From Cyrtodaria siliqua (Eukaryota > Mollusca > Bivalvia > Adapedonta > Hiatellidae), in NCBI GenBank assembly GCA_037043455.1, contig JAWPHD010000091.1, forward strand, positions 1 to 64,000: a stretch of 64,000 bases of DNA. Direction: 5' to 3'. The notes beneath the pieces were generated by a model that did not search any database, had not been told where the DNA came from, and saw only the letters and a program-made list of their open reading frames with translations. Both the position numbers and the translations under genes were made by a program. Below are positions 11,340 to 24,092 of this stretch, one piece after another. The first letter of the stretch is position 1, and every line of letters starts with the position of its first letter.

Positions 11340-12180
11340 TACACTGTCTTCAATATCCAAGATACATTTTTCGATAATTCAAGGACATGAATCTGATTGG
11401 TTGAAGAACTTGTCCGAGATCTTATGGATACTTTGTAAGTCTGGTTAAGATCGGATAAAAAATGAATGCGCTAGAGTGTCCACAAGACAAAACAATGCAT
11501 GTTTTTGCCAATTCAAGGGCAGATAACTCCACTTTTAGCGATATAATCTGGCTGATTCAAGGAATCGTCGTCCGAGATCTTATGAATATAGATATATATT
11601 GTGTACTGGGTTAAGATCAGATGACCAATGGAGGGGGTTAGAGTGCATAAGGCAAAACTATGCATGTTTGCTAATTCAAGGACAGATAATTAATCAATTT
11701 TAGGTCAAATCTGACTGGTTTAACAACTCGTCTTCTGAGATCTTATACATATATAACTACCGTGTAAGCTTGGTTAAGACCAGATGAAAAATGGAGGAGC
11801 TACAGTGACGACATGGCAAAATTATGTATTTTTGCAATTTCAAGGGCAGATAACTCAATTATCACCAGTCGAATCTGGCTAGTTCAATCATTTCTCCGGG
11901 ACATTACGCAGATAAAACTACGGTGTACGTTTGGTGAAGATTACATGCAAAATGGAGGAGCTACAGTGCCAACAAGGCAAAATTATGCATTTTTGCAAAT
12001 TCAGATAACTCAGCTATTGGCAGTCGAATCTGGCTGGTTCAATAACGTATGGATATATAAGTACTGTATAAGTTTGCTAAAGATAAAGATCGGATGAAAA
12101 CTGGCAAAAGTTAATGACGGACGGACAGACGGACGACGGACAACTCAGCATCCCAAAAGCTCAACCAGTAGAGCTAAAAA
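11340..12180. repeat. Degenerate ~170-bp tandem repeat
   Basis: About five diverged units contain GACAAAACAATGCATGTTTT/TGCCAATTCAAGGGCAGATA variants, 'gaatctggctggttcaa', 'cgtccgagatcttat' and 'gtaagtttggttaagatcag'. The block ends GACGGACGGACAGACGGACG...CAACTCAGCATCCC, the same type of ending as at 13187, 21630 and 49640. I regard this as one repeat family, not a gene. Confidence 0.75.
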
Positions 12181-12189
12181 AGAAAAAAG

Positions 12190-12245
12190 AAAAGTGAATC
12201 CCTAGTGGAATTTGAACCCACAACCCCAGGTTAACAAAATGGCAT
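12190..12245 (-). repeat. tRNA-like head fragment
   Basis: The minus strand reads GTTAACCTGGGGTTGTGGGT then TCAAATTCCACTAGGG, i.e. a B box (GGTTCAAATTCC) with a T-stem remnant, related to 6340-6440. The A box is missing. Confidence 0.5.
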
Positions 12246-13215
12246 ATTGCATATTTAAGAAAATTCAAGGGCCATACGTCTGGTTGACTGGTTCGATCCA
12301 GCTTTTTTCGAACTTGTCTAACCTTTCATTGATATTAACAATCTGGCAAAATTTGATAGAAATCAAATAATAACTATAGATGCTAGAGTGTTCACAAGGC
12401 AGAAACTGGCTTTGTTTCAGCAAAACAAGGGACATTACTCTGGTGTTACTAATCCGATCTGGTTGGCTTTCAAACTGGTCCGAGCTTTCACTGATACAAA
12501 TTTTGGTAACGACCAACTAATAAATGAATTTGCTGGAGTGTTCACACAGCAGAAAATGGCATTTTTCGGCAAAACAAGGACAATAACTCTAGTATTACAC
12601 TTTTGATCTGGCTGGTTTTCAGAATAGTCTGAGCTTTCATTGCTATTAAAAATCTTTGCAACTATGCTAAAGATCAAATAATAAATGATGGTGCTAAAGT
12701 GTTCACGAGGTAGGAAATGCCATTTTTCAGCAAATGAAGGGCCATAGCTCCGGTGTTACTAATCGTTTTTGAATGCCTTGCAACATATTCCGAGCTTTGA
12801 CTGATATTAACAACCTGTGCAACTTTGGTAAAGATCAAATAATAAATGAAGGTGCTAGAGTGTTCACAAGGCAGAACAGTGCATTTTTTCAGCAAAGCAA
12901 TGGCCATAAAATTCTGGTGGATTTCAAACTTTCAAACTTGTCCGAGCTTTCATTGACATCAACAATCTATGCATGTTTGGTAAAGATCAATTAATAAATG
13001 AAGGTGCTAGCGTGTTCACTAGACAGGATATGTAATTTTTCAGCAAATCAATGGTTATAACTCCGGTGAAACACCGATCTAACTAGTTTTTGACCTTAAC
13101 CGAGCTTTCATTGATGTAAAAACCCTTGTAAAGTTTGGTAAAGATCCGATAAAATTATGGAGGGCCTATCGTGTTCACAAGGCAAACGTTAACGGACGAC
13201 GGACGACGACTCGCC
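12246..13215. repeat. 'gggccataactccggtg' tandem repeat block
   Basis: About six units of 150-180 bp carry 'gtccgagctttcattgatat', 'aagatcaaataataaatga', 'ggtgctagagtgttcacaag' and 'cagcaaaacaagg'. The block closes with GTTAACGGACGACGGACGAC at about 13187. The same units occur at 20490-21680 and 49270-49680. Several short open frames on both strands are by-products of the repeat. Confidence 0.8.
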
Positions 13216-13297
13216 ATCTAATAACGTGCATGCTTGCACTGGAAAAGCAGATGAATATGGGGCGCGTGACAGCTATATATGAGTAAGATTTCATTAA

Positions 13298-13645
13298 AGG
13301 GAGTACATCAGGCTTTTCAAAGGGGTCTAGGGATCCGACTTAAAATTAACAAATAATGATATTTTCTATTTTAAAGTGCCTAAACATAATGAATGATCCT
13401 AAAAATGACCACTTAGTTACAAGGATATTCATTCTGTACAGTAATACGTGCTATCCTAGGTTACGCACCAGGGTTAATTTCAGCATTTTATGCCCGATTC
13501 CGTCCTAGCTATATGGTGTATTCGAAGTTTAAACCTTAACAATATGGTTCGAACATCATATTTTAATGGATATAAGTGTTTTATCATGAATTGGAACATT
13601 TTTATAATTTAAAGATATTTCTAGAAAAATCCTGATGTACTCCCT
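13298..13645. mobile_element. MITE, AGGGAGTACATCAGG TIRs
   Basis: The left end AGGGAGTACATCAGG (after TTAA at 13294-13297) is the reverse complement of the right end CCTGATGTACTCCCT. The right flank is TTCA, one base off TTAA. The 348 bp interior is AT-rich with no coding capacity. Size, TIR start (AGGG) and target preference resemble the TTAA elements at 21706 and 22510, which suggests a piggyBac-like mobiliser (inference only). Confidence 0.85.
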
Positions 13646-14052
13646 TTCAGGTTTTAGACCATTGATCGTGTATTAAAATAACTATAAAGAATTATGTGAA
13701 AAACTTCACAATCGTTTACATCAATAGAAAAGTACGATGATATTGTTTGTTAGCCTAAAACGATGTGCCTTATAACATTTACCGAAAAATAAAGAAGGTT
13801 CCACGTTGTAAAAATATAAAATATTGAAAACTGTATTTAAACCGGTATTTTTTTATTAAAAATTAAAAATACGAAGACCTAAAATTAGAATGAAAGTGCA
13901 AAACGTTATAATCTTTGGGAAAAACACACTAACGTTATCTTTATACAAAAATGTAACCGTTGTCAGGGAACCTACAAATAAGGCAACAGCTAAGGTCCGA
14001 TCAAAATAAATTAATTAAAGTAAGGTTACTTATAGCATGGACTATATATAGA
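13646..14052. other. No recognisable feature
   Basis: AT-rich sequence. Nothing beyond short A/T runs was seen. Confidence 0.55.
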
Positions 14053-14194
14053 GAATATCATGTTAGTGCCTGATCTTATCCGGTTTTTCAGGTGAGGCTG
14101 AGAAAAAAATGAAGCCCGAGGCTGTGCCGAGGGTTTTATATTGTTCGTGCCGAACCTGATAAACTGGATGAGATCAGGCACTAACATGATATTC
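14053..14194. repeat. Foldback: 40-bp arms, 62-bp loop
   Basis: Left arm 14053-14092 (GAATATCATGTTAGTGCCTG start) and right arm 14155-14194 (ending CAGGCACTAACATGATATTC) are inverted with about four mismatches. The loop contains GAAGCCCGAGGCTGTGCCGA. The transcript would form a strong hairpin. Flanking 14195-14690 has only a local duplication of GGATGCTTCGGATCT (about 14400 and 14432). Confidence 0.88.
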
Positions 14195-14689
14195 TATTTA
14201 TCATGTTGATCATTTAAAATCATTTTAATTTACCTTTTTTCCCATTTCTTTCCGTTCAAAAATACCCAGACGTCATCAAATATACCATGACGTCATCAAA
14301 AGAGTCACTGATGTCATCAAAAGAGGTGCACCTGACGGGTTAAGAGAAAATAACTGCCGAGATACGAAGCAACAATCCACAGCTGTGTAATCTCATCCGG
14401 ATGCTTCGGATCTGTGCAATCTCACCCGGGATGCTTCGGATCTTATATTTTCATCCAAGATGGCTGCCTCGTTATCGGCGACTCATATGTAAAACATTTA
14501 CCGATTATTTGCATAATACGTGCTGTATTGATACCCTGGGGATTTCTTTTGTTTCAAAAGGTAAAATCACGCTTGAAAACATGTTTCCGGAGTTCATGTT
14601 GGCAATTTCTCCTGGAATTCAGGTGTGTGTTTTTTGCATATGACATGTATCCTGGTCACTTGTGGAAATTTCATCAATGACAACGGACT

Positions 14690-15150
14690 ATTCCGGAAAA
14701 TATTCGCCCCCCGCCCCCACACACACCTATAGAATTGGCTTTAACCTCATTCATTCTTCAACCCCGCCCCCTGGACAAAACATCCTAACACTCCCCGGAC
14801 ACCTCATATATAAAAAACACCCCTGGAGGCTACCCACTGGACAACCTATAGATATTTTTCTGATTTAACACCCCCTGAACAACTCGGATATCAACACCTA
14901 GCCCCCACAGACGCTACCTCCTGGAAAACCGCCCCCCCCCCCCACCCGGACGCTACCCCCTTGGACAAACTTTCCTCAGACCACCCCCTGGATGACCTAT
15001 AGAATGGGTATTCTGGGATTTAAATACCCCCACCCTCCTGGACTAACTTTCCTCTGGACAACTAAAATATCAAAATACCCCCCTGGACCTGGTGGCTACA
15101 CCCCTGGACACACTATTCTAAACTGCACACAACCTATAGAAGGGTTTTCT
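14690..15150. repeat. C-rich degenerate repeat tract
   Basis: Irregular recurrence of 'cccctggac', 'cctatagaat' and C runs (for example 14931-14943). It looks like an old minisatellite with C/A strand bias. Three open frames here (14662-15183) are proline-rich artefacts of that bias. Confidence 0.6.
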
Positions 15151-15927
15151 CGGATTATATCAGAGAATAAGTTGTATAACTAACATGGTTATTCTCGATT
15201 TTGCCATTATCAAATCTCGCTCTCGATTTTCGCGAGATTTCGAGTTCGGGGTGTCTCAACACTAACTCTGTATAGTGAATATACAGTGTTTATTTGTTTT
15301 ACACACATTTTAGAGCGTATCGTGCAAAAATATCATACGAGTGCCGTTTCTAGTTGTGTTAGTAATATAAACTGTCAGACTATTGACCTTTTCTGGGTAA
15401 AATGGCTTTTTTATTGCCATTATAATGGTACCTTGAAACCGAAAGTAGGTAGATGTGCGTTACTCAAAGATCAGAATCCTCGTGTTTCATAAATTATTTA
15501 AAGTAATTAAAGGGATAAAGTAATTAAAGGGAATGTAGCGACACAGCCAAACCATCTTTATAATTGAGAGTTCTGAAAAAAATTGAATAAGGGTGAAAGA
15601 ATTATCAAAATCGGATGGTACACAAAGAAGATATGATCATTTGACGTTTCTGTTGAAACGGATATGGAATCGGCCATTTTGAGAGTTATGACATCATGGT
15701 TCTAAATGTCAATATGTGGAATATTAATAAATATGAAAATTTACTGATTCATAGGGAAAAATGACAGCAACTGTATGAAAAATATGTAATACTTAATGGC
15801 AATAATGCTTTATATTACCAGTAAAAAAATGCATTCATTTTCAGTGATTTTCTTTGTTTTAAATGATATTTATCAATATTCCATATATGGTTATATGGAA
15901 CTATGACGTCATAGATCTAAAAATGGC
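15151..15927. other. No supported gene
   Basis: AT-rich sequence including a short repeated 'taattaaaggga' (about 15504 and 15522). I saw no motif, TIR or tRNA-like box. Confidence 0.5.
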
Positions 15928-18674
15928 ATACTTGTACAACATGAGACTATAGACACACACATGTACACCACGAGACTATAGACACATGAGACTGTACACA
16001 CATACATGTACAGCTTGAGACTTTAGACACACACATGTACAACATGAGACTATAGACACACACATGTACAACATGAGACTATAGACACACACATGTAAAG
16101 CATGAGACTATAGACACATACATGTACAACATAAGACTATAGACACACACATGTACAACATGAGACCATAAACACACACATGTACAATATCATGAACATG
16201 AGACTGTAGACATGCACATGTACAACATGAGACTATATACACACACCTGTACAACATGAGACTAGACACACACACATGTACAACATGATACTATAGACAC
16301 ATACTTGTACAACATGAGACTATAGACACACACATGTACACCACGAGACTATAGACACATGAGACTGTACACGCATACATGTACAACATGAGACTATAGA
16401 CACATACATGTACAACATGAGACTATATACACACACATGTACAACATGAGACTATAGACACACACCTGTATAACATGAGACTATAGACACATACCTGTAC
16501 AACATGAGACTATAGACACACACCTGTATAACATGAGACTATAGACCTACACATGTACAACATGAGACTATAGACACACACCTGTACAATACAATACTAT
16601 AGACACACACATGTACTCCACTAGACTATAAACACACACTTGTACAGCATGAGACTATAGAGATAAACAGGTAAAACATGAGACTGTAGACATGCACATG
16701 TACAACATGAAACTATAGACACACACACATGTACACCATGAGACTATAGACACACACATGTACAACATGAGACCATAGACAAACACATGTACACCATGAG
16801 ACTGTAGACATACACATGTACAACATGAGACTATAGACACACACCAGTACAACATGAGACTGTACACACGCACATGTACAATGTGAGACTATAGATACAC
16901 AAGACTATACACATTCAACTGGTCAACATGAGACTATAGACACACACCTGTACATCATGCGACTATAGAGACAAACAGGTAAACATGAGACTGTAGACAT
17001 GCACATGTACAACATGAAACTATAGACACACATTCATGTACAACATGAGACTATAGACACACAGATGTACAACATGAGCATGTACACACATACATGTCAA
17101 ACATGAGTCTATAGACACACACACACCTGGATAACATGAGACTATAGACATATACAACTGTATAACATAAGACCACGCACGCATAGACATACACATGTAT
17201 AACATCAGAATATTGACACACACATGTACAACATGAGACTTGTACACATACATGTACAACATGAGACTATAGACACACACACACCTGTACAACATGAAAC
17301 TATAGACACACATACATGTACAACACGAGACTATAGACACACACATGTACAACATGAGCATGTACACACATACATGTTAAACATGAGTCTATAGACCCAC
17401 ACACCTGGATAACATGAGACTATAGACATATACAACTGTATAACATAAGATCACGCACGCATAGACATACACATGTACAACATGAGAATATAGACACACA
17501 CATGTACAACATGAGAATATAGACATATATGCATGTACAACATGATACTATAGACACACACACACCTGTACAACATGAGTCTATAGAGACACACATGTAC
17601 AACACAAGACTAGACACACACATGTACAACATGACAATACACACACACACACATGTACAACACAAGACTATAGACATACATACCTGTACAGCATGAGAAT
17701 ATAGACATACACATGTACAACACAAGACTATAGACATACACACCTGTACAACATGAGAATACACACACACACACATGTACAACACAATACTATAGACATA
17801 CATACCTGTACAGCATGAGAATATAGACATACACATGTACAACACAAGACTAAAGACATACACACCTGTACAGCATGAGAATACACACACACACATACCT
17901 GTACAACATGAGAATATACACATACACACCTGTACAACATGAGAATACACAAACACACATGTACAACACAAGACTATAGACATACACACCTTGACAGCAT
18001 GAGAATATAGACATACACATCTACAACACAAGACTATAGACATACACACCTGTACAACATAAGAATACACACACACACACACACATGTACAACACAAGAC
18101 TATAGACATACACACCTGTACAGCATGAGAATATAGACATACACATATACAACACAAGACTATAGACATACACACCTGTACAGCATGAGAATATATACAC
18201 ACACATGTACAACATGAGCATACACACATACACATGTACAACATTAGAATACACACACACACACATATACAACACAAGACTATAGACATACACACCTGTA
18301 CAGCATGATAATATACACACACACATGTACAACATGAGCATACACACATACACATGTACAACATTAGAATACACACACACACACATATACAACACAATAC
18401 TATAGACATACACACCTGTACAGCATGAGAATATACACACACACACCTGTACAACATGAGAATATACACATACACACCTGTACAACATGAGAATACACAC
18501 ACACACATGTACAACACAAGACTATAGACATACACACCTGTACAGCATGAGAATATAGACATACACATCTACAACACAAGACTATAGACATACACACCTG
18601 TACAACATGCAAATATAGACACACCCATTTACAACACAAGACTATAGACATACACACCTGTACAGCATGCGAAT

Positions 18675-18705
<31 letters not shown>

Positions 18706-19575
18706 CAACACAAGACTATAGACATACACACCTGTACAGCATGAGAATACACACACACACACACATGTACAACACAATACTATAGACATACACACCTGTA
18801 CAGCATGATAATACACACACACACATGTACAACATGAGCATACACACATACATATGTACAACATGAGAATACACACACACACACACACACATACAACACA
18901 AGACTATAGACATACACACCTGTACAGCATGAGAATACACACACACCTGTACAACATGAGACTATAGACACACACATGTACAACATGAGACTGTAGACAT
19001 GCACATGTACACCATGAGACTATAGACACACACTTGTACAACATGAGACTGTAGACATACACATATACAACATGAGACTGTAGACACACACAAGAACACA
19101 ACAAGAATATAGACACACACATGTACAGCATGAGACTATAGACACACACATGTACAACATGAGACTATAGACCCACACATGTACAACATGAGACTATAGA
19201 CACACACATGTACACCACAAGACAATAGACATACATCTTCACCTGTACAACAGAAGACTATAGACATACACCTGTACAACATAAGACCATATACACAAAC
19301 ACATGTGCAACACAAGACTTAGACCATAGACACACACACGTACAACACAAGACTATACACACATACAACTGTACAACATGAGACTATAGACATATACAGC
19401 ATGAGACTATACACACACACACAGATACAAACAAGACTATAGACACACACATGTACAATATGAGACTACAGACATACACCTCAGTCACCTGTACAACATG
19501 AGACTATAGACACACACCTGTACAGTACAAGCTAGTATAGACACAGACTTGTAAAACATGGAGACTATAACATCA
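15928..19575. repeat. 3.6-kb ~29-bp CA-rich satellite array
   Basis: The basic unit is ATGTACAACATGAGACTATA plus GACACACAC. Between about 17600 and 19000 units alternate between CACAAGACTATAGACATACA CACC and GAATACACACACAC forms, giving a higher-order period near 120 bp with embedded (CA)n expansions (e.g. 18671-18700). On the minus strand the array is largely stop-free (17420-18568 and others) and encodes Cys/Val-rich strings such as MSIVLCCTCVCVYSH. These have no start context or unique domain and are read as array artefacts. Confidence 0.97.
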
Positions 19576-20489
19576 TACTGTTTAGCTATGTGTCCAACTC
19601 TAGGTCAAACTACACAGAACTATAATGTACCTGCACTTGCTATATATTTTATACTTTTGTCTGCTATAAAGGCATTTTCATACTCATCAAATGTAACAGC
19701 TGCATTGGAATACCAGACTGTCTAAAAGGAAGTGGGACACAGGCATGACCTCTTGCTATCACATGAAACTATCCATCGCGCAAATGTGTATTTAAGTTCT
19801 GCATTTGCGATTGGATGGTGATTTGGGATAAGCAGACAGACAATTGTAAGTATTAACTCAAATCTAACCTACAAACACATATTATGGTGTTCATTAGCGA
19901 TTTTTAATATCTGTTTTAATGGATTTACAGGATCACATCCTTCCTCTAGATGCATGCGTTAAAACACCCGAGTATGAATGAAGTATTGCGTGATCTATGG
20001 GTGGTGTTTTTGAGGGTACGGCTGACGACGGATAAAAAAATGGTGATACGGACGAAAGCTGAGTTTGGATAAAACGAACAATTTGCGAATATTACAGAAT
20101 TTCATTATTATTGTCATATTGCATAGGCTTAGGAGCCGGGGTTGGGGGATGGGGTGTGGATTTCAAAATAACATTTACTCATCTTACCAAGACGATGTGC
20201 AGAATCCAACACCCATGTCAGTGTCTTCAAGGTCAAGGTCCGTCTGAAAGGTATTCACTTCTTATATGCCTATAGTACATCCCATCTCAGAGTACTGCTA
20301 CGGAGGTTTACACACAATTAAAATGGCATTATAGCTATTGCTTCACTAAGCCATAACGCTGAGTGTCGTCTGCTGTAAACACTACCATGTGTATTTGTGT
20401 ACACTTAGTTCATAACCCCACAGGCTCCTTCCCTATATTTTCAAATTTATGTCAGTTGGGTTTAAAACAAGATGCCCAAGAGGGCCTGT
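19576..20489. other. No supported gene
   Basis: Relatively complex sequence between two repeat blocks, without an open frame above 60 codons that I could recognise. A short AAGGTCAAGGTC motif at about 20228 is all that stood out. Confidence 0.5.
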
Positions 20490-21680
20490 GGATGCTCTAC
20501 TGGCCCAAGATAAAGATTATGTTTAACATTTAAAGGGCCATAAAACTGCCAAAAATCATTCAACCGAAATATGGCGATGATATTCACAACTAGGCTTGAT
20601 ACTGCTCATTCTTGTCAAGTTTGGTCTATATTCAGCCTGGGGTTCAGAAAAATTAGCCCGGAAAAAAACTGTATCAAAATCCTTCAAAGGGCCATAACTC
20701 TGCCAAATATCTATAAACTGAAACGTGACGATGAAATCATTCAACCGGAACACGGCAATGATTTGCACAAATAGACATGGAATTGATCATCCCCAAAAAT
20801 GTTCGTTTAAATCCGGCCATGGGTTCAGGAGAACTAGTCAGAACAAAGTTTGTGTATTAAAACATTTAAAGGGCCATAACTCCGCCAAAAATCATTCAAC
20901 CGGAAGACGGCGATGATTTGCCCAACCAGACATGGAATTGATCATCCCTAAAAAGGTTCGTTTAATCCGGCCAGGGGTTCAGGAGATTTAGTCAGAACAA
21001 AGTTTGTGTATTAAAACCTTTAAAGGGCTGCAACTCCGCCAAAATCATTCAACTGGAACACGGTGACAATGTACAACTCGGCTTGGTACTGATCATCCCT
21101 GCAAGGTTTCAATGAAATCCAGCCAAATGAAGGCCCTTTTGTCTTTAATAAATGAGGCCAAGATATAGCATATTTCAGAAAATCAAGGGCCAAAATTATT
21201 CCGATCTGGCTGGTTTCAAACTTGTCCAAGCTTTCATTGATATAAAGACACTGGCAAAGTTTCGTAAAAATCTGATTATTATTGAAAGCCCTAGAGTGTT
21301 CACAAGGCAGAAAATAGCATTTTTCAGAAAAACAAGGGCCATAACTCCGGTGTAACTGATCCGATTTGTCTGGTTTTCGAACTTGTCCGAGCTTTCATTG
21401 ATATTATTGCAAGTTTGTTAAGATCAAATAATAAATGAAGGTGCTAGAGTGTTCACAAGGCTTAATATGGCATTTTTCAGCAAAACAAGGGCCATAACTC
21501 TGATGAAATTAATCTGATCTGGCTGGTTTTCGAACTTGTCCGAGCTTTCATTGATATAAAGACAATGGCAAAGTTTCATAAAGATCCGATTAATATTGAA
21601 GGCCCTAGAATGTTCACAAGGCAAAAGTTAACGGATAAGGGACGGACGAACGACGGACAACTCATCATCCCATAAGCTCT
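20490..21680. repeat. 'gggccataactc' tandem repeat block
   Basis: Two subtypes abut. At 20530-21060 units carry 'aaagggccataactccgcca', 'atcattcaaccggaa' and 'catggaattgatcatcccta'. At 21150-21630 units carry 'gctggttttcgaacttgtcc', 'gagctttcattgatat' and 'tagagtgttcacaaggc'. The block ends GACGGACGAACGACGGACAA then CTCATCATCCCATAAGCTCT, matching 49640-49672. Open frames inside are shadows of the repeat. Confidence 0.82.
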
Positions 21681-21705
21681 GCTGAAAAATTGAAACTAGG
21701 ATTAA

Positions 21706-22217
21706 AGGGACACTGTCCGTAAGTAAGCAGATATTGAGCATAACCAAATAACCGTCTGACTTTTATTCAGTGAAATGTATACATCAAAGCATGAGCATAG
21801 ACCGTAAGACGTCTGTAGTAATACATTCGTGAGTTTGAAAAAAAAAAGCTTTTAATTATTATTTGTAAATAAAGTGGGACCCACCATATTTACCTTTCTG
21901 CGATCACGTGACTTCCATTAGCGCATTAAGTTTTCACCATAGTATGTATTGCGAAATATGTATAGCCCGGTTAGCTCAGGTAGTAGCGATGTCGGCTACT
22001 TCACGATTACGCTCACTATTATTACCGCGAGTGTATTTTTAGTTTGGGCTGCGAGTTCAAACGCCCGAAGCCGTTATCCTTTTTTTTTATACCGCGATTG
22101 AATTCCATCAAATAATCTTGCTTCTAATCAGTAAATTTTCAATAATGATTTGTGTGTAATGTTTACGAACATAATTAGTGCGTGTTGTATAAGCTAAAAG
22201 TTACGGACAGTGTCCCT
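21706..22217. mobile_element. TTAA-flanked MITE with internal tRNA-like promoter
   Basis: The TIR AGGGACACTGTCCGTAA at 21706 is matched by TTACGGACAGTGTCCCT ending at 22217, and both ends abut TTAA (21702-21705, 22218-22221). Inside, 21963-22075 resembles a tRNA: TTAGCTCAGGTAGTAGCG (A-box region) and GAGTTCAAACGCC (B-box region), followed by a T run at 22080-22088. Between the boxes is an unusually long segment with TATTATTACCGCGAGTGTAT, conserved in the relatives at 27277-29154 and 32219-33013. The 512 bp element has no coding capacity. TTAA target choice suggests a piggyBac-type transposase acting in trans. The internal Pol III-like promoter in a TIR element is unusual. Confidence 0.87.
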
Positions 22218-22413
22218 TTAAGACTATTTCACAAATATGTTACCAATACACTTGCTTAATATCAGTTTATTTCTGTGCCAAATATTGAATTTTTTTGTAA
22301 GGTGGAATTTTCAATATTTTGAAAAAAGTCTCCCTGATTTAACCATGTACAACTTTATATGAAAATCCTGCCCCAGCTCCATCTAGTGGCTTTTATACTG
22401 CAGTTGGGCCTTT

Positions 22414-23050
22414 AATGAAAAAGGATGAAATAAACATGTTCTGGAGCTCTAAAGCGAAATGCCGTAAAGATGAAGGATGAAAGATACCCATTCTGCAGCT
22501 CTTATTTAAAGGGACACATGGCAATCTTGATTTTTTAAAAACTAGCGGCGTCCCGTTAAGTTTTTCTACATAAATTCCATTTGTTCAATCATTAATGTTT
22601 TTTATAAGAATTGTATTAAGACATTTGCTTTTGCATATTATTAATTTTTGATATCATTGCATCATTAAAATATTAAAACTTATAGTATAATAAGACGAAA
22701 TAGTGAATACTTAAAATTTGATTTATTTAAATGTAACCAGGGTAAAAGTAAAAATGATACTGGATATATAAATCGAGACACCTATTTTAAATACTTCAAG
22801 ATTGCCATGTGTCCCTTTAACCTGTCACACCACAATTTATTTTCCATAGGGTCCCATTGTAATGTTTTTGTTTGTGGCATAGAGATAAACTTAATTTACA
22901 ATTAATGTCTCGCGCGTTAGAATGGGTATCTAAAGCGCAATGCCGTAAAAATAAAGGATGAAAGATACCCATTCTGCAGCTCTTATTTAAAGTCTCGTAC
23001 TACAATTAATTTTCCATAGGGTCCCATTGCAATGTTTTTATTGGTGGCAT
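22414..23050. repeat. Repeat duplicated in tandem around a MITE
   Basis: 'aaagcgaaatgccgtaaaga', 'gatgaaagatacccattctg' and 'cagctcttatttaaag' at 22452-22510 recur at 22932-22996. The continuation 'ccacaatttattttccatag', 'ggtcccattgtaatgttttt' at 22830-22868 recurs at 23001-23040. The second copy is uninterrupted at ATTTAAAG, so it is an empty site for the MITE at 22510-22816. Confidence 0.85.
22510..22816. mobile_element. TTAA-flanked MITE, AGGGACACATGGCAATCTTG TIRs
   Basis: 307 bp with TIRs AGGGACACATGGCAATCTTG and CAAGATTGCCATGTGTCCCT, flanked by TTAA at 22506-22509 and 22817-22820. The adjacent tandem copy of the host repeat (22983-22999) shows a single TTAA at the same place, so TTAA duplication on insertion is directly visible. 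The interior is AT-rich and non-coding. A left-end fragment of the same family lies at 44815-44950. Confidence 0.93.
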
Positions 23051-23489
23051 AGATATAAACTTAATTTACAACATGCAATTTATAACACACAATGAACAAA
23101 TATTTACCAAGTTGAAAACTGTAGTTTCATTTTTGCGAAAACACTTACCAAAATTAAACGTACTAATATGACAAAAATACAACCCTGATTTAGACCCATG
23201 ATGTCTAAAATGAATTAGCTAGAAATCCTATATCAACATGAACTTTTTTGATATCTCTTCCAAAAATGCTATACGTTTGCAATAGACAGTCATGGAAAAA
23301 GTAGAAAATAATTATGTTTTGAGTCTACCTCCTTCATCTCATTCTGTAGGGCACAAGTATTCAAGGGAAGATACCAGTAATAGTGTTGTGAGTCCTGAAG
23401 GCCATTTACCTTGACCCGATTATTAACTTATTATGCTAAAAGCATTTCTTGTGTGTGAGGTAATTTTTGACCTTCTAACAGAACAAAAC
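23051..23489. other. No recognisable feature
   Basis: AT-rich sequence. No repeat, TIR or coding signal was seen. Confidence 0.5.
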
Positions 23490-23900
23490 CTTCATGTTTA
23501 TGGTGTTACACTTCAAGTTTATGGTGTTACACTTCATGTTTATGGGTGTTACACTTCATGTTAATGGGTGTTACACTTCATGTTTATGGTGTTACACTTC
23601 ATGTTTATGGGTGTTACACTTCATGTTTATGGTGTTACACTTCATGTTTATGGTGTTACAATTCATGTTTATGGTGTAACACTTCATGTTTATGGGTGTT
23701 ACAATTCATGTTTATGGTGTTACAATTCATGTTTATGGGTGTTACACTTCATGTTTATGGTGTTACACTGCATGTTTATGGTGTTACACTTCATGTTTAT
23801 GGTGTTACACTTCATGTTTTTGGGTTTACACTTCATGTTTATGAGTGTTACACTTCATGTTTATGGTGTTACACTTCATGTTTATGGGTGTTAGACTTCA
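23490..23900. repeat. 21/22-bp minisatellite
   Basis: The unit GTTACACTTCATGTTTATGG plus T (or GT) is repeated about 19 times, with 21 and 22 bp variants mixed. Overlapping plus-strand frames (23494-24058) with a MFMVLHF-like repeat are translation artefacts. Confidence 0.96.
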
Positions 23901-24059
23901 GAAGGGCTTGTGACCTTCACCCCCAAAGCAAAAACGTTCCTCCTTTCAATAACAGCAATGCACTTATGAGTTTTAGTTATTCAGCAAAATTTGGATTTCC
24001 ATATAAGATCATTATAATACATTACAGTCGTTCCCGATTGAGCATGGAATTACATTGAT

Positions 24060-24092
24060 TGCGTCAAAGGATGTTTGACATCCTTTGACGCA
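24060..24092. repeat. Perfect short hairpin
   Basis: TGCGTCAAAGGATGT and ACATCCTTTGACGCA are exact inverted 15-mers separated by three bases. The flanks 23901-24540 contain no supported gene. TTGCGTCA recurs at about 24479, perhaps marking the other end of a small element, but arms beyond that are not clear. Confidence 0.8.

Noticed and set aside
17420..18568. 382-codon Cys/Val-rich minus-strand open frame, and overlapping frames 16655-19149
   Set aside because: Pure translation of the ~29 bp satellite in several overlapping frames, with no unique domain and no start context.
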